This document shows, piece after piece, positions 1-41,089 of a DNA stretch of 64,000 nucleotides; position 1 is the first letter of the stretch; every line of letters begins with the position of its first letter. The stretch comes from Lumbricus terrestris. Lineage: Eukaryota; Annelida; Clitellata; Crassiclitellata; Lumbricidae. A program made the translations under genes and the position numbers. The stretch is taken from assembly GCA_949752735.1 (NCBI GenBank), contig OX457037.1, forward strand, positions 39,619,296 through 39,683,295, written 5' to 3'. Below the pieces are notes generated by a model. That model did no database searches. It was not told the origin of the DNA and worked only from the letters and a program-made list of their open reading frames with translations.

Positions 1-628
1 TTTACGCACCTGATGCATTCAGAAGAACTCTATTCAGTACCAGTATCAAATAAGGGACCGTGCTTTTATTATGTACAGATGGTTTAATTTTAACCCAAAT
101 GCATATGTTTGCATTTGACGCTAATGCTAACATAAGCACATGTAAGAAACCGCGGTGTGGCGATGAAACCTCACTATTTTATTTATTTTATTTTATTTAT
201 TTATTTATTTATTTTTTCCTCAACCAAAACAACAAACAAACATGATACAATTATGGCTGTTGTAATTCGTCTATTGATTAATTAATTATTGGCCTTCAAA
301 TGAGACATTGAACAACTAAATCTTGAGCAGGAGATGTATTTCAAAGATTGGAAGCTAGGTTTGCCAATTTAATCTTCGTGCAATTGCCTTGAGAGCAACG
401 TAAGACTTTATTTAATTTTTCTCCCTGGAACAAAGTACAAAAATCATAGGAAATCCAGGAAGTACAGGATACAGTTTTTGTCTGTTGCTTTGACCATTGA
501 AGTATTTGATAATTCTCGAACTTTGGCTTAGCATTGTGCTCTGTACAGAACACTTTCCCATGCTAAAATGACACTACGGTAAAGGTCAAGGCGGCTTTAC
601 ATTGATGCAACTTACATTACGTTTACAG
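1..628. other. Intron 5' of the first visible FGFR exon
   Basis: No exon could be recognised here. The glycine-loop and VAVK-lysine exon of the kinase should lie upstream, outside the window. The stretch is AT-rich, with an (ATTT)n tract near 176-216. It continues into a short segment (about 217-250, CTCAACCAAA...ACATGATACA) that recurs at 23236-23280, where it looks like the tail of a degraded LINE, so it is probably a fragment of the same repeat. The intron ends with the acceptor ...TTTACAG at 622-628. Confidence 0.6.
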
Positions 629-8217
<7,589 letters not shown>

Positions 8218-9485
8218 AACCTGACCTTCACCACCACCACCACCAGTGGCCTTGACCTCAGTTTCTGGTCTTAACCTCTGACCTATGGCCTTAACCTCAG
8301 TCACCGCCGCTGCCGCCATCTTGTGGATCATACGTGTTAGAATTTAGTACCTTTATCAACTATGTGCTTCTGTGATCACTCTCCGCTGGCTTCGGTTTGC
8401 GCGCTTAGAGTCTGAACGGAATAGGATTGTGCTTCGAACGATGATTGGACTGTTGCTGCTTTTCTAGCTTTGTGACGGACTCGGTTTGCGCCTCGTCACC
8501 GATCTGTGAGATTAGTGAACGTGTGCGTGTGTACAGATAGAACAGTTTGCGTTTAGTTACTTTATCAAGTGCTGTTCGAATGCATTCGATGAAGACGTTG
8601 AGCTGAAAGAGAAGATATATAGTTGTGAACTTGTGGAGTTCACATCAAGCGCTGTCTGTCCAAAGAGAAGTTTTTTTTACTGGTCAGTGTTCAACGACAT
8701 TCACTGAAATCAGTTGGTTGTGGGTGCGTCTCACTTTTGTACATTTAAGAGGTTGAAATATTGTTTCAAATGACTTGAGATTGTAATGAGATTGAAGTTA
8801 AGTGTCTATACAGCACTTCAAAAGATTATCATGTAATCTGTACTACAGCAACGCGTTTGAAACATTTAAAGGAAGTTTTTAATTTTTTAAAGTTTCTTTC
8901 AGATGGTTACAGAGTATTTTGCAGTGAAACAATTCAGTCGGCAATCATAGGAGCCGAAAGATATCTTTAGAAGACATGCTAAACACAACGGTCACGGTCT
9001 TAATGTTTTTACAAGAGCTTGCAAAATGCAAAGCAGGAAATTAAGAACATGCGAAAAACCTAATATAAATTTTTAGTTTTGCTTTGTGTCTAATTATGAC
9101 ATAAAATTATTAGTGCTTTAGTGCAAAAACATTCGTTGAAAATCAAGAGTAAAAGTTAAAAAATTGTGACCAATTTTTCAAAGAGGCAAGTGCCCCCTCT
9201 TGCCCCTGTGTTTGGGCACCAATATTGGCACTCTCAATATGTGAATCAAAGGAGAAAGAGAACACGTTACAAATGAACTATTAAGACTTGACGTATGATA
9301 GTACCTTAAGGAAATCAGGCTAGAAATTTCAAAATTCATGCATTGTTGCAAAACTTCAAATAGCATTGCGAGGAAATCACAGCAATTCGAGTGCATTAAT
9401 AGCACAAATTAGCCTTGTTGTATGATATGGTGTGAAGCATTTGTTATCACAGTTCACGAGAGATGCAGATGCATTATTTTTATGC

Positions 9486-9530
9486 AATATGTTTATGCAT
9501 AATTGAATATGCATAATTGAATATGCATGG
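9486..9530. repeat. Short tandem repeat with ATGCAT cores
   Basis: The unit TATGCATAATTGAA occurs twice in tandem and begins a third time (TATGCAT). Each has an ATGCAT palindrome. It is small and AT-rich, in the putative FGFR 3'UTR or intergenic DNA. Confidence 0.5.
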
Positions 9531-10181
9531 TCTTCGGTGAAAGTCGTTTTCTGACAGATCCAGTAAGCAACAAAAATGTATGATGAATGGCTGTTAATGA
9601 AGGAAAGGCTTTAGAATGTGGCTCTGGCTAAGGTAATAAGTGGAGTTTAGCCCTATTTGCTTGTACTTAGCTTTAAGACTGTTTAGGCTACCATGGGCCA
9701 GTGCAATTGCAAGCGGTGCTCTTCTGTCCAGATAAATAACAGTAGAGGGCATAACAGCAGATGGGGGTGGAGGCTAAAAGTCATGGCAGAGTTCTATTAT
9801 ATAGCAGTGTACTGTAATATGGCTAAGAAAAGACTTTCTACACCAAGTCGCTCTGAATTTATTCTAGACCTCGCCAGAGTCCAGAATCTGACCGTCCATG
9901 AAATCCTTCCCAAAGGACAGTTTGCAATTTTTGTTTAAAATGCTGTTGTTTTCTACTGCATGTATATTATTTGCTTTTTGATTTTGTGTGCATATGTGTT
10001 CATTTGGACGGGTCTCAGCATGCAGCAGTAGGGTAGCGATAGCAATAGCAGCTCTGGATCAAGTATTGATCCACAGCAGGACTTTTCCTCGGATTATATT
10101 TCGGATTTCTTTTGTTTTACAGCGCAATTGCATTGCTAGATGTTTGGCACATCCTGTTGCCTTCTAACAGCTGCCTTGTGT

Positions 10182-10400
10182 GGGCACGGTGGTGTAGTGG
10201 GTATGTTCGTTGCCTTGCAACCAAAGGGTTGCAGGTTCGAATCCACCTGAAGTCGCCTCGTAGGGACACCTTAGACAAGTTCTTCACTTGCAATTGCTCA
10301 GCGCTTTGGTGTGAAACTCCAATTCAATGTCCGCACAGTAGTTGGGAGCGCTTCTGAGCAGTAATCTTGAAGGGGCGCTATAGCAAGTGCACATACTTAC
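10182..10400 (+). mobile_element. tRNA-derived SINE, copy 1 (near full length)
   Basis: The head is tRNA-like, with an A-box-like GGTGTAGTGG and a B box GGTTCGAATCC about 45 bases later. It is followed by a conserved body (CTTCACTTGCAATTGCTCAG) and a tail (GGAGCGCTTCTGAG ... TTGAAGGGGCGCTATAGCAA, then GTGCACATAC). The same structure recurs at 20328, 21942, 23835, 31669, 51332, 55444, 60092 and 62532. Confidence 0.9.
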
Positions 10401-12612
10401 ATTGTGTTACAGGTCAAAGTTTCAGTTTAAATAGAAACCCTGTTTTCCATGTATCGGTCCTAAATAATGGACTTGTGTTTCCAAGAATGAAAAAGAGTGG
10501 ATCAGTTTTTCAATTGCTTTATCGATCCCAAGAAACAAAGCAACACTGACTGATAAAACACAATGCATAAGTTAGAATCTTTGTCATATTCTGTTGTTGT
10601 CATACATATTATACGTGAACAAAAGTCTAACCTGAAGCAATAATCTCACTGAATGGGAACCTAATTTCACGGATTAACTTGTTAATTAGTTTAAACAGCA
10701 AGAGATAGACTAGCTGTAGCGTCAATACAGACAGAGAATTAGGTGCTCAGTTGGCAGACATGTGTTCAGGTTTTTATCTTGTATATTTTGTCGTGTACAT
10801 GCTTGCGTTTGCATGCGCGTTTACTTGATTTCTCTTGACGTTGTTGTGCTTCGTTTTGTGATTTCTGTAGTTTTGCACTTGCATTGATTGTAGTTTTGCA
10901 CTTGCATTGATTCTTTGTGGTTGTGCGCGCAATGCGTTGTGGCGAGTGCAGTGTTTGTCGACTATGCTTGTGAGCGTTTTTGTTAGCACGCTGTTTTGCT
11001 TCTTTAGCTTTACTCGGGATTCGAAGTAGTGTGGAGTTTGTAGTTAGGATTGCACCACATTTTCACATTTGCGTGTCGTTTATTTGTGCATGCAAGATGC
11101 TATTATACTTTGGATGTATATTGTCAGCCGAGGAATTTCACGCAAAGCGCTTTGTAAATAGACAGAATCACATATCGCATGATCTCATCATATCAGTCTA
11201 ATAATCAGATGGGTTGTGACAACTGTTTAATCTTTCTGTCTGATGTTCCAGTAGAATTATTGCTTGCAGTCCGTCACTACTACCTCATTCCGCTCGTTGA
11301 CCTTTGCCCTTTGACCTTTTGACTTATGCACTTCTGAAGGGTCGAGGTTTTGAAGGGCAAAGAGAACTGGAGGTCTTGGGTGTAATGTAAGAGCAGTCAC
11401 AATGTCAATATGCTGTGTTTCATAATGGTCATTTGTGCATTGACCCCATGCCACTCCCCACCCCATTGTTACTCAGCCTTATGATTATGTGTTGTTGGGC
11501 CAGTTACTAATCACTCTGAGTATACTTACATAATTATCTCTTTTGGGGATTTCTATCTGGCCCATCTGACCAAAACCAGGCTTATCTAGCAACCTGTGCT
11601 TCCAAGATAATTGCAAAATGAGATAAAAACTCTTTTTTATTTTTAGTTTATGACAGAAAAATTATAAATAAATATGTGTTAGGCAGAAACATGATAGAGC
11701 AATAAAACTTGTGTCATCTTAAAGAAGAGGCTACGATTAAAAAAAGGAACTCAAATTGAAAACAGTCAACTAAGCGTGGTCAAAATTTGGTCAGATGGGT
11801 CATAAATGTGCTCTGCAAAAGCATAGATACATGCAAAGTATGGATGCGCACAGTGTATTACACACATACAAAGTCCAGACACATACATGCAAAGACCAGC
11901 TGGTTGTCTATCGCCTGCTGCTTCTCAAATTCTAATCCTGGTTCATGGTGAAACTGACCTACCGACCACATGGGCTTCATTCTTTTAATTCGTTCAGACC
12001 AATGTCGAACTACACAATACTCAGAAGGGCAATTTTTAATGTGTGGATGGTGTTAGGAAAGGTTGATGTCAATGACCTGTTAATCCTCAAGAGATGAACC
12101 CTAAACATTTCTTGTCCCTTTGTTGCATTGCTATTGTCTTATTTGTGAGTAATCCAAAAAAGACTTCGGCTGGAGTACTATGGCTCTGTGATGCAGTTTT
12201 CGTAGGGCCATAAGAAATTTTCTTACTTTACCTTATTTTACTTTGAAGACTTTATTCTCTTCAACTTGGCTGCACGTTTGTGAACTTAGTAAAATTCATG
12301 GTTATTACTTCAAATACATGGACTCAACATTGATTAGACATCTATAGTGGCATACCCCAAGAGCAGCATCAAATCTAGGACATGCAAGGCCCATATTACA
12401 ATATTCTTCTATGGGCTCGTATATCTTTCCATGTGGGACCATATGTGGTAGGACAAACTAAAAGCCTATTTGGGAATATTGTCATATGGGCTTCATAATC
12501 TACGGTAGGTCAATTTGGTGGTCCAAGTGCCTCTTTTCATTGCATTAAGACCACTTTCCTTACTTTGGTCTTTTGCAATGGTTGCAACTCCGATTGGGGA
12601 GCACTGTGGAGA

Positions 12613-12682
12613 GACCCTTAGCGACTGAGAGGGTATGGGATTCCCCATACCATTTTCTGCACTTTGGTCGGTAAAGGGTTGA
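12613..12682. repeat. Degenerate copy of the 71-bp palindromic element
   Basis: Contains the family core GGGTATGGGATTCCCCATAC, then CATTTTCTGC, and a right end GGTAAAGGGTTGAA. The left end (GACCCTTAGCG) has decayed from TTAACCCTTT. Confidence 0.5.
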
Positions 12683-12761
12683 AAAATAATGTCAATACAA
12701 TATCATGTAATGTTCAATCTGTGATGTTGCTTTTGGGCTATTATCAGTAGATGCAGTTTTC

Positions 12762-12967
12762 CAGGGCTGTTTTTAAGGAATTTTTAGAACTGCACATCCT
12801 CTTCTCTCCTTTCTCGTCCTCCATGGTAAATTACTCCCAATCTGAGGAAAATGACCTATTTTTTCTAGTTTTAACTGCACGGAACGTGACGGAAGTGCTT
12901 CTACAACTGCACGAATCCATTTAGAACTGCACATTTTGTGTAGAACTGCACATTAAAAAAAGCTCTG
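12762..12967. mobile_element. 206-bp hAT-type MITE
   Basis: The termini are CAGGGCTGTTTTTAA (left) and, reverse complemented, CAGAGCTTTTTTTAA (right). The 8-bp flanks CAGTTTTC (12754-12761) and CAGTTTTG (12968-12975) differ at one base. The interior repeats GAACTGCACA several times. It has no coding capacity. Confidence 0.65.
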
Positions 12968-14019
12968 CAGTTTTGCTGGTAGGTGGCGTGACCACCCTTG
13001 CAAATGTTGTTGTCATGAATACATATCATGGTAGTGGACCCTGCAATAAAGTCGAGTTGTAATCAAAAGGTGCTAAACATCAGATTGTGTGCGTGATGAT
13101 GTAAAATTGTGCATTAATGTAGTTGTTTTTGCCTGGGGTTTCTATGTGTTGAACTTACAAGTTGCGGCAGTTGCTGATGTTGTTATCAGCTTGTTATTTT
13201 GAATTATATGTTAAGATTATAAATGATTCAATATTTTGTAAGCAATTTTTTTTTGACTGTGTTTCTGTCAACTATTTTTACCCTAAATTTATTATTCAAA
13301 AGTACATAGTAATAGTAGTCAGAAATTTGCATTTAATAAAATTGATAATCATTTACTGAACAATGAAAGTTAGCACTTTCCTAATTTCTTTGTTAACTGT
13401 CAACCAAATGTTGCTAATACAATAGATAGTTTACAAGATAAATTTAAAGAGTTGTACTTAATGTCATTGCTTAGTGAGTTTGAAGCAAAAAATTTAAAAC
13501 TTATAATTGATTAACGTTATTAATATGAATAATTAGTTTTTTTAATTGATTGATTTTCAAAGTTTAGGAAAATTCAATATTTGAAGAGTATGTTTCATAT
13601 GTGAAAAAGCCAGTATGATAAATGATGTATAATAATATTTGTCATGCCATTTGAGTTAATGTTGTTGTACATCTGTGTTTGCAATATCGAACGAGTATCT
13701 GGTTTAACTGATACTCATAAATATTCATGTGACTGATGAATATTGCATATGCTGGTTTATATATCTTGTGTCGCGTGAATATCATAGATATTCGATAGCC
13801 GTGTGGTCTTTGTTGCATGCTGAGTAGGCTTTAGGGTGAAGGACCTTCTGTAGTCCGGCGTGTGGACCGATTGTGCTAAACTTGACCAAAGCGTTTTTAT
13901 CTCATGTTTTGTCATGCTGTTACCGTCTAGATAATTTATGAATAGCTGTCATTTTTTATCACTTGAACTGTCAATAAAAAGATTTTCATCTTGTTCTGAA
14001 TATTAATTTCTTTAAATAT

Positions 14020-14940
14020 TCTACTATTAAATAAGTTCATTGAGAAAACGAAATTAGGCTTATTGTGGTGTCATTTCGATTATGATACAAATCTACTATC
14101 ATAGGCCTATTATTTCATTTTCAGAATACAAAACTGGGGCTGTTTTAACCCAACATCGCTCTGATTATGATACAAATCTATTATTATAAGTTCAGTTTGA
14201 GAATATAAAACTAGGCCCTTTGTGACGTCACTTCGATTATGATGCAGACCAAGGACTCTATACAGAGGACTGGTTTCTTCTTCTTTAGGCGCCTTGTACA
14301 CGTTTTTGGGCGATAATAGGAGTTCCGGAAATTTTCAAATCTTATTTACAAAATAAAAGCATTCAATTAGTTACATCTATGAAAACAGATTGACGACTAG
14401 TTATGTTTGCAAAATAAACAAATACCTTTGGAGATTCAAAACATCATCCTTAGCGATAGAAACGGAATTTTAAGTGGAGCGCCATCTATTGCTCAGTGTG
14501 AAATCATGACCACAAAATGTTCCTGTAATATAGAATCCTTGGATGCAGACCTACTATTAAAGAAGTTCATTTTGAGAATAAAAATTTTTGAGGCCTATGT
14601 TGTGACTAACTTCGATTATGATACAGATGATAGATCTATTATTATAGAAGTACATTTTGAGAGTATAAACAAGGCCTATTGTGGCGTCACTTCGATTATT
14701 ACGCAGAACTACGGCAATAATATTATTATACAAGTTAATTTTCAGAATATAAAACGAGGCGGCTCTGAGGCGGCTTATTGTGACGTCACTACGATTGCAG
14801 TGCAAATCTACTATTATATAAATTCACTGAGAATACGAAATATTTATTAGGCTTGTTGTGACGTCACAGAGAGATTATTACACAGATCTACCACATGTGG
14901 ATCTACTATTGTATAACTTCATTTTGAGATCACATAACTG
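14020..14940. repeat. Tandem array of about 80-95-bp units carrying CRE palindromes
   Basis: About eight diverged units, each roughly CTACTATTATA...TTCATTTTGAGAATA then AAA...AGGCCTATTGTGACGTCACT and TCGATTATGATACAGAT. The cAMP-response-element palindrome TGACGTCA is intact at 14223-14230, 14781-14788 and 14859-14866. Altered forms stand at 14066 (TGGTGTCA) and 14682 (TGGCGTCA). A 294-bp transposon splits the array at 14249-14542. Long open frames on both strands here are products of the repetition, not genes. Confidence 0.75.
14249..14542. mobile_element. 294-bp inverted-repeat element inside the CRE array
   Basis: The left end CCAAGGACTCTATA and the right end (reverse complement) CCAAGGATTCTATA match at 13 of 14. 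The array sequence ATGCAGA is duplicated on both sides (14242-14248 and 14543-14549); depending on where the ends are set the duplication is 7-9 bp. The superfamily is uncertain. It has no coding capacity. Confidence 0.7.
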
Positions 14941-15939
14941 CAGAGGTGAGCAAGAGACAAAATTGGGTCAAGTCAACGAAGCCGATCGATCCAGTCGATC
15001 GTCGCCGCCGAGCCAAGTCGATCGTAGCCCACGACTCAATCGACTGCGGGATAGCCTATACATTATTATTATATTCGTTTAATGGTAACAAAAACTGATA
15101 GACACACCGCTATCAGATAGAAAAGGCAGTTTATCAAATACAATATAGGCCTAATACCTATAGAATGTCTTTAGCATTGACTGCCGAATTTGTCTTAAGA
15201 TGAGAGCACAAAATTAGATGACAGAAATTAAAAAAAGAATGATTCTATATGTTTATATAGGCTACTATAGGCTAATAATGAGATTCGACTCTTTTTCTTT
15301 TCTTCATCCTTATAATGAGCATATGGTGCCTTTCTATACAAAACCCGAGAGATGTAGGCCTAATGTCTGTCATCTTTGGTTGGCAACACAAAGTTGATAG
15401 GGACGATCAGCAATCGGTGGGAAAAGCGGTCGAAGAACATGGAAATCGTTCCTGGCAACGGCAGCTAAAAGACGAGCATCAGCGATATCTACCATTTAGC
15501 CTGTATAATTGTGTATATTGTTGCAATGTGTACACCGCACAACAGCAAAATCAAGCTATAAACTTAAATCAGAAGAAGCAAATTTAAAGACTTATAGACC
15601 TACAAATATCGCGATATTTAGGAAATTCGAAACCAAATCCGAACAGACGAATCATGTCCTCTTGGCTTCTATGAACTTAATGAATGAGCGCTCGCTGACG
15701 TTTAACAAACAGCACACTTAGGCTACCTACTTAAATGTAAAAATTGATAAAATTCGACTTCGAGGGAGAACTGAAATACGCACTTAGCCTACATTGAAAA
15801 ACTGATACATAAATAACATATGCATCACTGGTCAATTAACTTTCTTGATGTGAATGATCTTTACAAATAATAAATTAGATGGTCACAGTCGCTGATACAC
15901 ATGCTCGGCGTGTGCTCCGAGTGCTCTCGTTTCCATCTT

Positions 15940-16051
15940 CAATTGCGAGATGCGCGAAGCGGAAGTGAAATGTGATTGGTGGATTCGAAACACATTCTGG
16001 ATTTTGAAAGCTTTCAAAGCTTGCTTTAAAATAAAGTCAGCATTTTGGAAA
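15940..16051 (+). promoter_or_regulatory. Kinesin-5 proximal promoter with CCAAT and CHR-like sites
   Basis: Just upstream of the start codon are an inverted CCAAT box (ATTGG, 15975-15979) and, five to thirty bases on, TTCGAA (15984-15989) and TTTGAA (16003-16008), forms of the cell-cycle homology region. Before them lie GCGCGAAG (15953-15960), E2F-like, and GCGGAAGTG (ETS core GGAAG). CCAAT plus CHR is the usual arrangement of late cell-cycle genes under DREAM/MuvB control, which suits a mitotic kinesin. The sites are short, so chance is possible, and the transcription start is not known. Confidence 0.5.
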
Positions 16052-37697
<21,646 letters not shown>

Positions 37698-37825
37698 GGA
37701 TGGAGATACACACTATCTCAGGACAAATGATCTGTTGAAGCAGGCTATCAGCTCTGCAATGTGTCTTGTAAAAAACTGAAGTTGTGGACAAGTTGTCAGT
37801 TAAGATTGCAAATGATTTTAACTTA

Positions 37826-37831
37826 AATAAA
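37826..37831 (+). terminator. Kinesin-5 polyadenylation signal
   Basis: AATAAA 129 bp after the stop codon, followed by a GTTTTATGACAGAC stretch. It is the first canonical signal after the stop, so it is the likely transcript end. Confidence 0.7.
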
Positions 37832-38104
37832 GTTTTATGACAGACTTGGAAAACTGGTGAAAATGTTCCACATATATGTGTTGCGTATTTGCAATTTTTT
37901 GCGACAGCCCAGTTTGTGAGGTGTTTAACAAAGCATTTTCAAGCAGCACTGGTGGAATTCTGCAGTTCCGGATGCTTATTTGGTCTGCTTTCTTAATACA
38001 CGTAGGATTGAATTGTGTTAGCCATTGTGTTCGTATTCTGCATTTATGTTTGCTATCGCTTAGCTGAGAAATCTAGTGGTCTCCCATCCAATATATTACG
38101 TGTG

Positions 38105-38517
38105 CAAAGAAATCGTATTTTCATTCCCTATGTTACAACTCGTGCATTTTTTAGCCCTGCGCGTACATACCAATAAGCTTCTCTATCCCATTACAAAGGC
38201 TAATTAGCTAAAGTCATCCATAAAGCATTTATTTTACAGTAAGCTACTATTTATTTTTGTTAAGCATCATATTTGCTTGCTAAAATTTGTTAGCCATCAT
38301 GGTTTATTGTTTAGATCTGAAGAGAATATAATTTTGATGTAGTCAAATGCTATCGGACGACTATAGGATAATACAGAGTTATAAATAGGTTAATGTAGAC
38401 ATCATAATTACCAAGAGACATTTATTTTGTGCGTGTACAATTTGCCGAGACCCCTCGTGCTGTCCGCAATTCACGTAAATTCGGTGACCCCCTCCTTGCG
38501 TACGTAACCTATGGACA
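38105..38517. repeat. Dispersed repeat, copy 1 (related to 63291-63804)
   Basis: Shares a long collinear series of words with the copy at the right edge of the window: AATCGTATTTTCA, CATTTATTTTACAGTAAGCT / ATATTTTACCGTATGCTACT, TAAAATTTGTTA, GTAGTCAAATG, TATAAATAGG, ACATTTATTTTGTGCGTGTA / ACATTTTATTTTGTGTACGT, and GCGTACGTAA...TATGGACA. Copy 2 has about 100 extra bases before the shared end. It is an unidentified transposable element without coding frame. Confidence 0.7.
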
Positions 38518-39610
38518 CTGAACAGTCTCTAAGTTCATAACACTTGTGTTCATTGCCTAGTTTGCTGTTAAGTAACAAATTCACTTAATAAATACCTTGT
38601 GTAATAGTTCTAAGAACCTCGAGGAAATCCTTCGCGTGACTGCATAGCACTGCTGGTTGATGCCTAGTGATTACACAATGCTATTGTTATGAATAAATGG
38701 CCAGCAAGTTGTATTTATAAAATACTAGTGTCAGGTCCTTAAAATCTGACTTCCAGTATTTTTTGTAGGTAAGCTTCTGGTTGTCATAGGAGTGTGCTTG
38801 TGAAAATGCTTATTGAAACTTTGTTTCGTGGATGACTGTGCTGCATTTTAACATAAATTATGAAGGAATATTCACGGAAGCACTTTGTCGTAATGTCAAT
38901 TCCGATACAGCATGCATGGTCTGAGAAATAAGCTGGAATTTTAATGCTGCTTTAAAAAATACATCCTTACATTTGCCAATACGGTGTCAAGGCACTCGCC
39001 TTAATTTTCGTGGTAGCAAGGGCAGTGTTTGTGCCTTTGAAATGTGTGATGCAACTTTGAAATCGTAACCTCGACACTTCTACAGCGCCCACAAAAGCGA
39101 AGTCGCGGGAACCAGCTTATTCACAGGCGCTTAATCAAAACAAAATCGATAGGCAGCGGGTCAAGTCCGGAGAGTCAAGCAGGCAGAAATGTATAAGTTT
39201 CAAAGCTGTAAAGAAATTGTTAACCTACTATTACGGTACTTGTTGGATGCACTTTATAAGAGTGATTCATAATTCCTCAAACATTGTGCATTTATGGTCA
39301 AAACCAGCTTCATGTATTGGGTAGATAAATATATTGGGTAACTGCTGGCAAGTCATACATCTCTAAATTAGAAGAAAAAATGTTTTCTATAGATAAAATT
39401 AAGTGAAAGCTCTTCAAATAGAACAAAATCATCTTGCTAGTTGAACATATCAATTTGACGAAAACATTTTTGCGACTTAAAAACAAGATTACTGTGCACT
39501 GTTTAAAATGCAGAACTTACGCTCGCAGAAATTATTGATTTTGAGAAGCCAAGTGTATATCAAATTTTTTCATCGGCTAGGAAGGTTTTATGGGCCACCT
39601 GTACACGGCA

Positions 39611-39750
39611 GGCAGGCCACAGCAGTATGGCAAGACATGAAAAATTGATTGTCCTATTTGCTGTCAAGCATGTGATATCAGGCAGGCCACAGCAGTATGG
39701 CAAGACATGAAAATTTGATTGTCCTATTTGCTGTTAAACATGCGATATTA
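39611..39750. repeat. 70-bp tandem duplication
   Basis: Two adjacent 70-bp copies start GGCAGGCCACAGCAGTATGG at 39611 and 39681. They differ at a handful of positions. Confidence 0.9.
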
Positions 39751-40529
39751 AGCTTTCTCTGTACCAGATGAGCCTGCAGCAACAGCTGCTGTTCTGACCA
39801 AGCAAGGGGTCATGTCAAACTCACAGTAATAGGCAGTGGGCTGGGTCTAGAGTTTGGACAACCATACCTGTGAAAGATACTAATATATTTTCAAAACTTT
39901 ACATCATCCAGACTAAGATAACAAAATTAAACTTGCAAATAACCGTAAGATATTTTTAGACTTACAACCTAAATGTGTACATCAACCAATAAAATCCAAC
40001 ATTTACATTCGATATTTAAATCGCCACTACCAATTAAATTCAACAATTACAGGATACATTTAAGTGACTCAAAATGGCTGATTTAGACAGCAAACTTGAC
40101 CTATTACTTAATTAATTACATTTATATGATCGTTTCGATGAATATCACTTTAAGAAACTATTTCATGGATGAAATAGATTGAAACGGTAAAAGATTGTTC
40201 ATATTTCTCCTCCAACAATCCCATTTAAAGGCACAACCTGATGATGTACCATTTTGGCAGTATTTTCCTTCTTCTATAGACGACAATTGTTTACGTTCTA
40301 GCTATCTAGCAGATCGAAGTATTAAAAAATTATGGTTCCTTCATTTTATGTATAAATTTTTCAAAAACTTCTGCTCTGTCTGCCATAATTGTCACAATTT
40401 TGGGCTCAAAATAAAAATGTGATTAAAATATTTTTATAATGTGTACTTGTAAAATGAAAAAGTAAAAAATAGATGTTGGGTACCCACATCTTCTTTTGTC
40501 TTAGTCAGGGCACATGTGATGTGAATATC

Positions 40530-40600
40530 GTTAATGCATAAAATTTATATAGTGCTCCTTCATGAAGCACCACACAGTGGCACTCACAGCAGCAGCCAAA
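40530..40600 (-). repeat. LINE/SINE-type 3' tail fragment
   Basis: The minus strand reads GTGTGGTGCTTCATGAAGGA then GCACTATATAAATTTTATGC, matching the end of the LINE fragment at 2929-3075. Confidence 0.5.
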
Positions 40601-40642
40601 GAGAATGGTCTTTGAGCAACTGGTGGAAAGCAAGCAGGTGAC

Positions 40643-41089
40643 ACGAAACGGAGTATCCCCCTGAAAGCTATCCGGGGGGATAAATTAGATAAAATTAATC
40701 TACCCCCAGATGGAATTAACCCGTCTATAATACTATCCGGGGGGATAAACTTCTATCCCCTTTTTTAAAAAACGCGCATAATAAAAAAAATTATGCTGTA
40801 ATCAAAATTTAAAGTGACTAATTGTTTGAAGTGCCCTAAGCAATGCTCAGATAAAGGCAACTCGAATTTATTTAGTGACTCTGAGTGTTCTTAAGTGTTT
40901 TAAATGTTTTAAGTGCTCTAAAAACAGGGCAAAACAAATTATTTAGTAGGAATAAACATACCTGTTAGTGTCATTGTTCAAAACAAAGCAGATGAAAATT
41001 AATTTGCAAAAAAATACACGCGGGAGCGGTTTTCTCGACTTTTTTTTAATTTGGGGGATACAATTAATACGGGGGATACTCTATTTCGT
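40643..41089. mobile_element. 447-bp inverted-repeat element with internal palindromes
   Basis: The left end ACGAAACGGAGTATCCCCC and right end (reverse complement) ACGAAATAGAGTATCCCCC match at 17 of 19. GAC flanks both ends (40640-40642 and 41090-41092), a possible 3-bp target duplication. Inside the left half, CTATCCGGGGGGATAAA occurs twice, with complementary TATCCCC blocks. Superfamily unknown; a 3-bp duplication would fit PIF/Harbinger or CACTA types. Confidence 0.65.

Larger units (their letters stand above)
8218..16051. other. FGFR 3'UTR and FGFR-kinesin-5 intergenic region
   Basis: No coding exon was recognised; the open frames here are short and resemble nothing I know. The FGFR transcript end is not obvious. 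Candidate AATAAA signals occur at 11667-11672, 11701-11706 (followed by GT-rich sequence) and near 13044 and 13972, which would imply a long 3'UTR. The region holds a SINE (10182), a MITE (12762), a degenerate palindromic element (12613), a CRE-containing tandem array (14020-14940) and the kinesin-5 promoter. Confidence 0.6.

Noticed and set aside
9693..9938. 81-codon plus-strand frame downstream of FGFR
   Set aside because: No family resemblance and no splice or start support beyond length.
10182..10260. tRNA gene
   Set aside because: A and B boxes are present but the arms do not pair as a tRNA. The sequence continues into a repeated body and tail shared by nine copies, so it is a SINE head.
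14407..14850. 147-codon plus-strand frame upstream of kinesin-5
   Set aside because: It is made of the CRE array and the inserted MITE; its protein is the repeat translated, with no homology that I recognise.
15950..16051. In-frame upstream ATG adding 34 residues to kinesin-5
   Set aside because: The extension is not kinesin-5-like and overlaps CCAAT/CHR promoter motifs. The ATG at 16052 has the better context and gives the usual short leader.
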